Shown here: positions 1 through 5,030 of the stretch, piece after piece
How positions within the stretch are numbered: the first letter of the stretch is position 1
How the letters are laid out: each line of letters begins with the position of its first letter
DNA from: an uncultured Coriobacteriaceae bacterium
GTDB lineage: Bacteria; Actinomycetota; Coriobacteriia; Coriobacteriales; Atopobiaceae
Length of the DNA: 9,311 bases
Assembly: GCA_902766805.1 (NCBI GenBank)
Contig: CACXFF010000048.1
Coordinates: forward strand, 1 to 9,311
Direction of reading: 5' to 3'
Notes under the pieces: model-generated
The model's input: the letters and a program-made list of their open reading frames with translations, nothing else
Databases searched by the model: none
Told to the model about the DNA's origin: nothing
Position numbers and translations under genes: made by a program

Positions 1-315
1 GACCGAGAAAGGCTTGGTGATGTAATCGTCGGCGCCGGCATCGAGGCCCGCGACCTTGTCGTGGTCCTGGTTGAGGGCCGTGAGCATGATGATGGGCTCG
101 GTGTGGCCCTCGCTGCGCAGGATGCGCGCGACCTCGAGCCCCGAGAGGCTGGGCAACATGACGTCGAGCAGGATGAGGTCACAGCCTTGGCGCGCGGCTT
201 CCAGGCCGCTCCTTCCGTCGGTGGCCGTGTTCACTGCGTAGCCTGCGCCGGTGAGGGCGTATTCGAGGGCCATGCGGATGGTGCGGTCGTCTTCTACGAG
301 CAGAATCTGTGCCAT
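1..315 (-). CDS. Response regulator, receiver domain (OmpR/PhoB type), 3' end outside window
   Basis: The 105 visible residues form a nearly complete CheY-like receiver domain. It begins MAQILLVEDD, with the acidic pair D9/D10. The phosphoacceptor is D51 in LLDVMLP, the switch threonine is T79 in IIMLTA, and the conserved lysine is K101 in ADDYITKPFS. Such a protein is phosphorylated by a partner histidine kinase and, in this family, usually binds DNA through a C-terminal winged helix, which would lie beyond the left edge. The start is supported by AAGGAG at 325-330, nine bases before the ATG. The gene is divergent from a phosphate permease gene, so a PhoB/PhoP-like role is attractive, but only context suggests it. 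The output domain and kinase are not visible, so the regulon cannot be read from this window. The DDYITKPF ending is typical of the OmpR class, but that assignment is provisional without the C-terminus. Confidence 0.93.
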   Translation of the reverse strand, partial: MAQILLVEDDRTIRMALEYALTGAGYAVNTATDGRSGLEAARQGCDLILLDVMLPSLSGLEVARILRSEGHTEPIIMLTALNQDHDKVAGLDAGADDYITKPFSV

Positions 316-404
316 GTGATAGGTCTCCTTCCGAGTTCATATGATGACGTATACCCAAGTGCCTGGGGGCTGCATTCGCCATGGCTGAACAGGGCATGGG
401 CATG

Positions 405-443
405 TTTCACATCGCTGTTACAGCGATTCACACGCCATCAACG
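405..443 (+). promoter_or_regulatory. Possible Pho-box-like direct repeats
   Basis: Four related heptamers occur in a row: TTTCACA (405-411), TGTTACA (416-422), ATTCACA (426-432) and the weaker ATCAACG (437-443). Their starts are 11, 10 and 11 bp apart, one helical turn. PhoB/PhoP-type regulators are known to bind direct repeats of about 11-bp period (GTTCACC-like in Streptomyces, TTAACA-like in Bacillus), and the gene downstream is a phosphate permease. That makes a phosphate-starvation control site plausible. The fit to any consensus is only moderate, and the perfect palindrome inside the block offers another explanation. Confidence 0.3.
411..427. promoter_or_regulatory. Perfect 17-bp inverted repeat, candidate operator
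   Basis: The sequence ATCGCTGTTACAGCGAT is a perfect palindrome with 8-bp arms and a single central base. No T-run follows, so it does not look like an intrinsic terminator. It sits about 95 bp upstream of the response-regulator start and 164 bp upstream of the permease start, and 19-37 bp ahead of the two possible -10 hexamers. Size and symmetry suit a homodimeric repressor or activator. The binding protein is unknown. Its right arm also supplies part of a direct-repeat series, so the palindrome and Pho-box readings compete. Confidence 0.5.
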
Positions 444-497
444 ATTATGACGCGTCGGCTTTTTACGATGAGGCTGGCCGTCGGACGAAGGCATGAT

Positions 498-515
498 CGA
501 CGCCGCCCGGCGTCG
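498..515 (+). other. Small perfect dyad in the permease leader
   Basis: CGACGCCG (498-505) and CGGCGTCG (508-515) are exact inverted copies separated by CC. In RNA this could form a stable short stem-loop within the probable 5' leader, about 75 nt before the start codon. It is very GC-rich, so chance is more likely than for an AT-containing dyad, and no T-run follows. Role unknown. Confidence 0.25.
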
Positions 516-590
516 GCTGCGCAGAGGGCTCGTCCTGGCTCACTTGGCTTCCCTGTGGTGGGTCCTGCCCAGCGAGTGAAGAGGAATAAC

Positions 591-1646
591 ATGCTCAGCT
601 TTTCCCAATTCATGGATACGATGGCCAACAACCCGCTGCTGGCCCTCTCCATGGCGCTCATCGGGGCGACCATATTTGTGAACGGCTCCACCGACGCGGC
701 CAATGCCATCGCCGAGGCCGTGGGTACGCGCTCCATCGGTTTCCGCAGCGCGGTACTCATGGCTATGGTCTGCGACTTCATGGGCCTCGTGGCATCGGTC
801 GCCGTCTCCACGGCCGTTGCCGACACCATTTCGGGCATGGTGGACTTTGGCGGCGATTCCCATGCGGCGCTCGTTGCCTTGGCCGCAGCGCAGGTTGCCA
901 TCGTGGCCTGGGGTGGGGCGGCCTGGGCGTTTGGCATCCCCACGAGCGAGAGCCACGCGCTCATCGCGGGCGTTTCGGGCGCGGCCATTGCGCTGCAGGG
1001 CGGCGTGAGCGGCATCAACGGCGCCGAGTGGATCAAAGTGATCTGGGGCCTGTTGCTGTCGGTGTCGGGCGGATTTGCGCTGGGCTATGGCGCGTGCAAG
1101 GTCATCCGACACCTCTTTGCGGAGGCAGACTACCGGGCGGCCAACAAGGTGTGCGCGCGGGCTCAGGTTTTGGGCGCGGGCTTCTGCTCCTTCATGCACG
1201 GCGCGCAGGACGGGCAGAAGTTCCTGTCCATTGCGATGATGGCCATCGCGCTGTCCGAAGGGAAGGCCGCGGGCGCTCAGGGCGTGGGCGGCTATCCGCT
1301 GTGGCTCATGGTGGCTTGCGCGACCATCCTGGCTATCGGCGTGGGCGTGGGTGGCAAGAAGATCGTCAAGACTGTAGGTACTGGCGTGGTCCAGATGGAG
1401 AAGTATCAGGGTGCCGCGGCATCGATCAGCGCCGGGCTGAGCTTGCTGCTGGCAACCTTTGGCGGCCTGCCGGTGTCCACGACGCACACCAAGTCCGCCG
1501 CAATCATGGGCGCGGGCTCGTCCAAGACCCTGCGCTCGGTCAACTGGGGCGTGGCGCGCGACATGGTGATGACCTGGATCCTCACCTTCCCTGGTTGCGG
1601 CCTCATCGGTTTTTTGCTCGCCAAGCTGTTCCTGTACCTGTTCTAG
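591..1646 (+). CDS. Inorganic phosphate transporter, PiT family
   Basis: This is a 351-aa integral membrane permease, expected to bring phosphate (or metal-phosphate) into the cell by cation symport. Both halves of the internally duplicated PiT fold are seen. NGSTDAANAIAEAVGT (31-46) matches the first PiT signature and GLPVSTTHTKSA (292-303) the second. Also present are GIPTSESHAL (115-124) and HGAQDGQK (203-210), the helix-breaking loops typical of the family. Hydrophobic segments cover roughly 14-30, 52-80, 94-115, 122-140, 148-170, 195-222, 236-256, 275-295 and 322-351. The length fits short bacterial PiT proteins. I chose the ATG at 591 because GAGGAA precedes it at suitable spacing and the protein then begins at a normal N-terminus; the in-frame ATG at 381 would add 70 residues of non-membrane, low-likelihood sequence. 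The first signature has S33-T34 where many members have A-N. The gene is divergent from a response regulator and may be under phosphate control. Confidence 0.93.
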   Translation: MLSFSQFMDTMANNPLLALSMALIGATIFVNGSTDAANAIAEAVGTRSIGFRSAVLMAMVCDFMGLVASVAVSTAVADTISGMVDFGGDSHAALVALAAAQVAIVAWGGAAWAFGIPTSESHALIAGVSGAAIALQGGVSGINGAEWIKVIWGLLLSVSGGFALGYGACKVIRHLFAEADYRAANKVCARAQVLGAGFCSFMHGAQDGQKFLSIAMMAIALSEGKAAGAQGVGGYPLWLMVACATILAIGVGVGGKKIVKTVGTGVVQMEKYQGAAASISAGLSLLLATFGGLPVSTTHTKSAAIMGAGSSKTLRSVNWGVARDMVMTWILTFPGCGLIGFLLAKLFLYLF

Positions 1647-1674
1647 CGGGGCCGCGGTGCGGCGTGACCGGACG

Positions 1675-1710
1675 TTGTTACCGGGAAGCCTTTGGCTCTG
1701 CGGTAACAAG
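1675..1710. repeat. 36-nt palindromic repeat, copy 1
   Basis: This copy is identical over 36 bases to the one at 1981-2016. Its ends TTGTTACCG (1675-1683) and CGGTAACAA (1701-1709) are exact inverted copies, giving a 9-bp outer stem. Inside, AGCC-TTT-GGCT forms a second 4-bp stem, separated from the outer one by a 3x3 internal loop. It lies 28 bp after the permease stop and could end or protect that transcript, although no T-run follows. The format resembles REP-type extragenic palindromes, but I do not recognise the family. Confidence 0.85.
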
Positions 1711-1760
1711 CCCCACCATGCGGGGCCGCGTTCCCGGGCTTGGCCACGTGCTTTGGGCGG

Positions 1761-1939
1761 GGACGGGGCGGCGTGAGCCACGGGGCATGTCCTCGGCGCG
1801 CAGGCGCTCGGGGGGCGTCGCGGTCTGCGCACGCTGGCGCGTGCTTGCCGCCGCGGGCCTGCTTGTTTGGCGCGGCCAAACAAGCAGGGGATCGTCGTGC
1901 GCCTGCGGGATATGCCCCTACGGCTCCCGCCGCCCCTCC
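1761..1939. repeat. Long imperfect inverted repeat between the two 36-nt copies
   Basis: The segment 1761-1810, aligned to the reverse complement of 1896-1939, shares the ordered blocks GGA, GGGGCGGCG, GAGCC, GGGGCAT, TCC and CGCAGGCGC. That is about 38 matching positions over arms of 50 and 44 nt, with one 6-nt gap and a few small changes. The arms enclose the perfect hairpin at 1858-1888. This could fold into one large RNA or DNA structure, or be two diverged inverted copies of one element. No coding function is evident. Confidence 0.6.
1858..1888. repeat. Perfect 14-bp hairpin
   Basis: CCTGCTTGTTTGGC (1858-1871) and GCCAAACAAGCAGG (1875-1888) are exact inverted copies with a 3-nt GCG loop. 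Unlike the surrounding sequence the stem is not purely G+C, so chance is an unlikely explanation. No T-run follows on either strand. It lies near the middle of the segment bounded by the 36-nt repeats. It could be a transcription-blocking structure, a protein-binding site, or the core of a small mobile element. Confidence 0.75.
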
Positions 1940-1941
1940 GT

Positions 1942-1980
1942 GCCCGGCTCATTGCCGCTGCCGCCTCGCTTTGGCCGGGC
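1942..1980. repeat. 7-bp stem next to repeat copy 2
   Basis: GCCCGGC (1942-1948) and GCCGGGC (1974-1980) are exact inverted copies with a 25-nt loop. The right arm directly abuts the second 36-nt repeat. The arms are all G+C in a GC-rich setting, so this is weaker evidence than the other dyads. Confidence 0.3.
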
Positions 1981-2016
1981 TTGTTACCGGGAAGCCTTTG
2001 GCTCTGCGGTAACAAG
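1981..2016. repeat. 36-nt palindromic repeat, copy 2
   Basis: This is an exact direct copy of the 36 bases at 1675-1710, starting 306 bp downstream. Here the outer stem can extend to 10 bp, because the preceding base is C (1980) and pairs with G2016. Complete identity between copies in the same orientation suggests recent duplication, gene conversion, or selection on the exact sequence. It lies about 120 bp before the acylphosphatase gene. Confidence 0.85.
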
Positions 2017-2138
2017 TCTCGGTCCGTCCCGTGACGCACATGGCGAGTGGTCCGCCCAAGCTGTGCGGCTGTATGACCGACGCGCAGATGTGCGACAATG
2101 GCGGCGATTGTAGGGACTTGCGAGGCTGGGGGTGGAGC

Positions 2139-2588
2139 ATGGGGCTGTGGTCCAAGGCACGTGAATTGCTGGGTGCCGCCAGTGGCAGTTCTGCCGCGGC
2201 TGCGCAGGAGCTGGAACGCATGGAGCTCGAGCAGGCCCGTACCCTCGCCCAAGCTGTGGAGAGGGGAGAGACGATGGCAGACGACCAGGGCGCAATCGGG
2301 CCCAAGCTGCGGCGACGCTATCATTTCGTGGGCCAAGTGCAGGGGGTGGGTTTCCGCTGGACCACCACCAACCTCGCGAACTCCGCCGGGGCCACCGGAT
2401 GGGTGATGAACGAGCCGGACGGGTCAGTCACGGCTGAGATCCAGGGCATCTCCGAGCAGATCGTCGCCGTGATCAATGGACTTGAACGCTATTACAACGG
2501 CCGACGCTGGCTTGGCGGGTTTACCATCGATGATGTGCGCGATGTGCCCGTGATCAGGGGAGAGGCGGACTTCCACCCTGTGTACTAG
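2139..2588 (+). CDS. Acylphosphatase with N-terminal extension
   Basis: Acylphosphatases hydrolyse the mixed anhydride bond of acyl phosphates such as acetyl phosphate or 1,3-bisphosphoglycerate in the cytoplasm. Both family signatures are intact: FVGQVQGVGFR with catalytic R73, and GWVMNEPDGSV with catalytic N91, ending in the usual aromatic ...FHPVY. The domain covers about residues 58-149. The start is open to question. The ATG at 2139 has GGTGGAG just before it and gives 149 aa, with a predicted helical, Ala/Glu-rich stretch of 45 residues (MGLWSKARELLG...) ahead of the domain. An internal ATG at 2274 follows a strong GGGGAG and gives 104 aa, closer to the usual length of about 90-100. 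Codon choice upstream of 2274 looks coding, so I prefer 2139; both starts may be used. The gene stands alone, between a repeat-rich spacer and a convergent gene. Confidence 0.88.
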   Translation: MGLWSKARELLGAASGSSAAAAQELERMELEQARTLAQAVERGETMADDQGAIGPKLRRRYHFVGQVQGVGFRWTTTNLANSAGATGWVMNEPDGSVTAEIQGISEQIVAVINGLERYYNGRRWLGGFTIDDVRDVPVIRGEADFHPVY

Positions 2589-2607
2589 AGTGGTCTGTCC
2601 GCCTCTC
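2560..2607. terminator. Hairpin shared by two convergent genes
   Basis: GAGAGGCGGAC (2560-2570) and GTCCGCCTCTC (2597-2607) form a perfect 11-bp stem around a 26-nt loop, with an inner CCAC/GTGG pairing (2573-2576 with 2590-2593). It spans the acylphosphatase stop codon and ends 8 bp before the stop of the opposing gene. The two coding regions are only 26 bp apart, so one structure probably serves both transcripts. There is no T-run on either side, so it is not a classical intrinsic terminator. Confidence 0.5.
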
Positions 2608-2614
2608 GCCTCGT

Positions 2615-4138
2615 CTAGCGCACGCCGTTCACGGCGAGGTCGATGACCTTGTAGGCTCCGTCGTAGATGCCCAAGCGCTTGGCGTCCTCGATGCGGTCAC
2701 ACATGAAGGAGACCAGCTGCGGCTCGCGCTGGAAGGAGTCGATCATGGCCAAGACCTCGGCGGTGTCATCGATCTCGTAGGTGCCGTCTCCTACCTCGGC
2801 CGCGCGGATGGCGCCCCAGGCCTCGTGGCCGCCCACGCGGTGGATCATCAGCTTGGGCACGGGATAGAACGAGAACTCGCTCGGCTTGGTGATGAGGACG
2901 TCCGAGCAGCGCATGAGCAGGTTGGACGAGTACACGGCGGCGAAGATGTCGGAGTCGCAGAAGGCATGCACGCCGCTGAGCTCGCCATCGAGCGCGTCCT
3001 CGGCAAGGCGCGCTACCTGGCCGAAGTCGCCGAAGTGGCACTGCGCCAGCTCGGCCAGCCCGTCGACCTTCTTCTCCAGTGCGTGCCAGACCTTCTCGTG
3101 GTCGCCCACGTTGATCAGGAGCGTGGCCTGGCCCGAACGCACGTAGGGGAGCAGGTGCTCGCAGATGGCGATGAACAGGTCCTGCTGAGCGCCGGCGCCG
3201 CCCACGGACAGCAGGTAGCGGATCGGGCCGTCACCCTGCAGGCGCGCACGGCGACGGGCGCAGTCTGCCTCGATGTTGCTCACGAGCTCGTGGTCCACGT
3301 AATGGCCGGTGTAGACGAGCGAGCCCTCGGGCATGGGCGCAAGCGGCTTTTTGGCCATGCCGCGCAGCTGGTGGTAGCCCAAGTAGGAGCTCGGCGTCTG
3401 GACGGTGTGGATGGAGCCCTCGGCCAGGTGCAGGGCCATGGGCCAGTTGTCGGGTATGGCGTTGACCACGTGGGTGAGGCCGGCGTGGATGGCCGCCTGC
3501 GCGGGCCACACATGTGTGCCCACGTAGGGCGTGTCTGCCGGGATGTCGCGGAAAATGGGCGCCATGAGCTCGGCGTTTTTCTGGTCGGGGGCGTTGTAGG
3601 TGAGCTTGCGGAAGCCCTCGGAGTTCAGCGGCTCCCAATACAGGGCATTGAAGGGAGGCAGCGCTTGGGAGAGGCGTGAGCCCATGGAGTAGAGGTCGTT
3701 TTGGTGGGCGATGACCTTGGAGCCGGTGGTCTGGGGGAAGCTCGCGAGGTCCAGCCAGTAGGGGGTGTAGCCCATGGCGTGGGCGGCCGAGGCCATGGCC
3801 ATGGAGATGCGGTAGTGGCCGAAGCCCATGCGGATGTTGCCCACGATCAGCGGTTGGCCGGACGCGCCGTCCACCGCACGGCCGATTGTTCCCTGGACGG
3901 CGTGGGCCTGGGCGTCGGCCGCGAGGTCGAGCGCGCTGCCGTCGCACATCACGAGGTTGCGGACGCCGAGGGCCTCGCCCACCACGGGCAGCTCGCACGC
4001 GGCAAGGTGATAGATGGCTGCGGAATCGTCGCCGTACTTCTTGGCGTACTTCTCTTTGGACTTGACCGCCTTGCCGTAGGTCTTCTTGTCGATGGGGTTG
4101 CCAAAGACCTCTGCGGCCCTGTCGTTCGTCGATGCCAT
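2615..4138 (-). CDS. GT-B glycosyltransferase-like protein of unknown function
   Basis: This 507-aa protein has no signal peptide or membrane helix. Residues 96-130 (PLIVGNIRMGFGHYRISMAMA followed by YTPYWLDL) resemble the glycine-rich GxGH loop that opens the acceptor domain of MurG/MGDG-synthase-type (GT28-like) enzymes. After a linker, LLSVGGAGAQQD (309-320) resembles the start of the nucleotide-sugar-binding domain, and SDVLITKPSEFSFYPVPKLMI (412-432) the donor-site segment near its end. A region of about 95 residues precedes the first motif, unlike MurG, where that motif is close to the N-terminus. Donor and acceptor cannot be named. ATG 4138 is preceded by AAGGAGG. The gene is divergent from the TetR regulator, with a large operator between them starting 30 bp upstream, so it is probably controlled together with the galactoside genes. 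It could be a degenerate or non-enzymatic GT-B protein. I am confident that it is a gene, less so about its chemistry. Confidence 0.8.
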   Translation of the reverse strand: MASTNDRAAEVFGNPIDKKTYGKAVKSKEKYAKKYGDDSAAIYHLAACELPVVGEALGVRNLVMCDGSALDLAADAQAHAVQGTIGRAVDGASGQPLIVGNIRMGFGHYRISMAMASAAHAMGYTPYWLDLASFPQTTGSKVIAHQNDLYSMGSRLSQALPPFNALYWEPLNSEGFRKLTYNAPDQKNAELMAPIFRDIPADTPYVGTHVWPAQAAIHAGLTHVVNAIPDNWPMALHLAEGSIHTVQTPSSYLGYHQLRGMAKKPLAPMPEGSLVYTGHYVDHELVSNIEADCARRRARLQGDGPIRYLLSVGGAGAQQDLFIAICEHLLPYVRSGQATLLINVGDHEKVWHALEKKVDGLAELAQCHFGDFGQVARLAEDALDGELSGVHAFCDSDIFAAVYSSNLLMRCSDVLITKPSEFSFYPVPKLMIHRVGGHEAWGAIRAAEVGDGTYEIDDTAEVLAMIDSFQREPQLVSFMCDRIEDAKRLGIYDGAYKVIDLAVNGVR

Positions 4139-4168
4139 GAGATTCCTCCTTGCGCGCTTCCTGTGAGC

Positions 4169-4207
4169 GTGATAGTCTCACTATCAAGTTGATAGACAGA
4201 CTATCAC
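4169..4207. promoter_or_regulatory. 39-bp palindromic tandem operator, probable TetR-regulator site
   Basis: The 39 bp are symmetrical about base 4188, with 17 of 19 pairs matching. They can be read as two 15-bp operators GATAG-N5-CTATC, at 4171-4185 and 4191-4205, 20 bp apart. The four half-sites begin at 4171, 4181, 4191 and 4201, exactly one per helical turn. TetR proteins commonly bind 15-bp palindromes in their own upstream region as one or two dimers. Outward-pointing TTGATA hexamers lie on both strands at the centre (4182-4187 and 4189-4194) and could be back-to-back -35 elements, but I find no good -10 partners. The site lies 30 bp from the glycosyltransferase-like gene and 56 bp from the regulator gene, so binding should affect both. 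Confidence 0.85.
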
Positions 4208-4263
4208 CGGCACGGAGGCAATGCAAGCGCGTTTGTGCCAGAGCGTAGGGAGGAGGAACCGAC

Positions 4264-4953
4264 ATGTCCGACGAGCGTGCGATCACGATGAACGACACCG
4301 CTGCGCCCGGCTCGCGCCTCATCGAGCTCCATGACTACGTTTCCCCTCGCGAGGACTACACGATTGCCTGTGCCGCGGCGCTGTTCCTGGGCCGTGGCAT
4401 CGCCAATGTGAAGATGACTGACATCGCCGATGCCGCTGGGGTGGGCGTGGCCACGCTGTATCGCCACTACGCGACCAAGACGCGCATCGCGATAGACGCC
4501 GGCACGCTCATGTGGCGACGTTTCAATCTCCAGATTCACCGGCTGGTGGAGTCGAACGTGTTCCTGGAGTACGACGGGGCGATGCGCATGGGTCGCCTGT
4601 TCAATGAGTACGTGGATGCCTACCTGCGCCACCAGGATTTCGTGACGTTCTTGGATGAGTTCGACCACCTGGTGGTCCAGGAGCGGGTTCCCCGCGAGCT
4701 GCTCATGGAGTACGGCCAGGAGGTGGACTCGTTCTATGTGGTGTTCGAGGACGCCTATCGGCTGGGGCGCCAGGACGGCTCCATCAAGCGCGACGTGGAC
4801 TTCCCCGTGCTGTATCGCACGGTCGCCCATGCCCTCATGGGCGTGGCCGAGAAGCTCGTGCGTGGGGAGGTCATCCCATCGGACGATTTTTCCGACGGCT
4901 CGGGAGAGCTCAGCTGTCTGGTGGAAATCACCATGCGTACACTGACGCTGTAG
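4264..4953 (+). CDS. TetR-family transcriptional regulator of the galactoside locus
   Basis: This 229-aa protein has the N-terminal helix-turn-helix of the TetR family. A first helix lies around 28-42, then the recognition region MTDIADAAGVGVATLYRHYATK (start 51, end 72) with the family-typical TLYRHY, and then an all-helical ligand-binding and dimerisation domain to about 225. The ATG at 4264 follows GGGAGGAGG; a second in-frame ATG at 4288 would remove 8 residues of the unusually long pre-helix segment. The gene is first in a same-strand series with the symporter, alpha-galactosidase and galactokinase, and the palindromic operator lies 56 bp upstream. The simplest model is an autoregulated repressor released by a galactoside or a breakdown product. 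The inducer is not evident: the ligand domain has no motif I can match. Use of a TetR rather than a LacI or AraC regulator is somewhat unusual for a sugar locus. Confidence 0.9.
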   Translation: MSDERAITMNDTAAPGSRLIELHDYVSPREDYTIACAAALFLGRGIANVKMTDIADAAGVGVATLYRHYATKTRIAIDAGTLMWRRFNLQIHRLVESNVFLEYDGAMRMGRLFNEYVDAYLRHQDFVTFLDEFDHLVVQERVPRELLMEYGQEVDSFYVVFEDAYRLGRQDGSIKRDVDFPVLYRTVAHALMGVAEKLVRGEVIPSDDFSDGSGELSCLVEITMRTLTL

Positions 4954-4970
4954 GGGGTTCATTTTATGCG

Positions 4971-5001
4971 GGATACGTGAGGATACGAGCGGAAATACGT
5001 G
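4971..5001 (+). repeat. Phased ATACG repeats ahead of the symporter gene
   Basis: GGATACGTGA (4971-4980) and GGATACGAGC (4981-4990) are adjacent near-repeats, followed by a third ATACGTG at 4995-5001. The first and third ATACGTG start 22 bp apart, about two helical turns. They lie in the 77-bp gap between the regulator and symporter genes. This may be a secondary regulatory site or mere coincidence. Confidence 0.25.
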
Positions 5002-5030
5002 TCGCACAAGGAAGAAAGGAACTACAGGTT

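Larger units (their letters stand above)
316..590. promoter_or_regulatory. Divergent intergenic control region between response regulator and phosphate permease
   Basis: This 275-bp spacer must hold the promoters of both divergent genes. Besides the dyad and direct repeats listed separately, two hexamers could serve as -10 elements for the permease: TATGAC at 446-451 and TACGAT at 464-469. Neither has a good -35 at 17 bp, which would fit an activator-dependent promoter using the repeats just upstream. Either one gives a permease leader of roughly 110-140 nt. On the minus side, small palindromes (TCATATGA at 336-343, GTATAC at 350-355) lie just ahead of the regulator gene, but I cannot assign its promoter. 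Upstream in-frame starts for the permease (e.g. 381) would read through this regulatory sequence and have no ribosome-binding site, so I treat the spacer as non-coding. Confidence 0.6.
1647..2138. other. Gene-free, repeat-rich intergenic stretch
   Basis: No convincing gene lies here. Long open frames cross it on both strands, but they are a by-product of very high GC, have no ribosome-binding site and no recognisable domain, and run through the repeats. The stretch holds two identical 36-nt repeats, a long imperfect inverted repeat and several hairpins, listed separately. The last 120 bp (2017-2138) should contain the acylphosphatase promoter. The best -10 I can see is GACAAT at 2094-2099, preceded by TG one base earlier but with no good -35; ACAAT-N7-ATTGT (2095-2111) is a small dyad at the same place. 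Confidence 0.7.

Noticed and set aside
381..590. Upstream extension of the phosphate permease
   Set aside because: It would add 70 basic residues before the first membrane helix, crosses the palindromic control region, and has a worse ribosome-binding site than the ATG at 591.
1675..2016. The two 36-nt repeats as a CRISPR array
   Set aside because: There are only two copies separated by 270 bp, far beyond spacer length, and no cas genes are present.
2095..2111. ACAAT-N7-ATTGT dyad upstream of the acylphosphatase gene as an operator
   Set aside because: The arms are only 5 bp, and I know of no matching regulator; chance is likely. Kept only as a remark in the spacer entry.
1028..2113. A 361-codon plus-strand frame overlapping the permease and extending into the spacer
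   Set aside because: It is the +1-type shadow of the permease followed by repeat DNA; low-complexity Arg/Gly-rich translation with no family resemblance.
540..2336. A 598-codon minus-strand frame crossing permease, repeats and acylphosphatase
   Set aside because: It runs antisense through two clear genes and translates both 36-nt repeats; there is no ribosome-binding site or domain.
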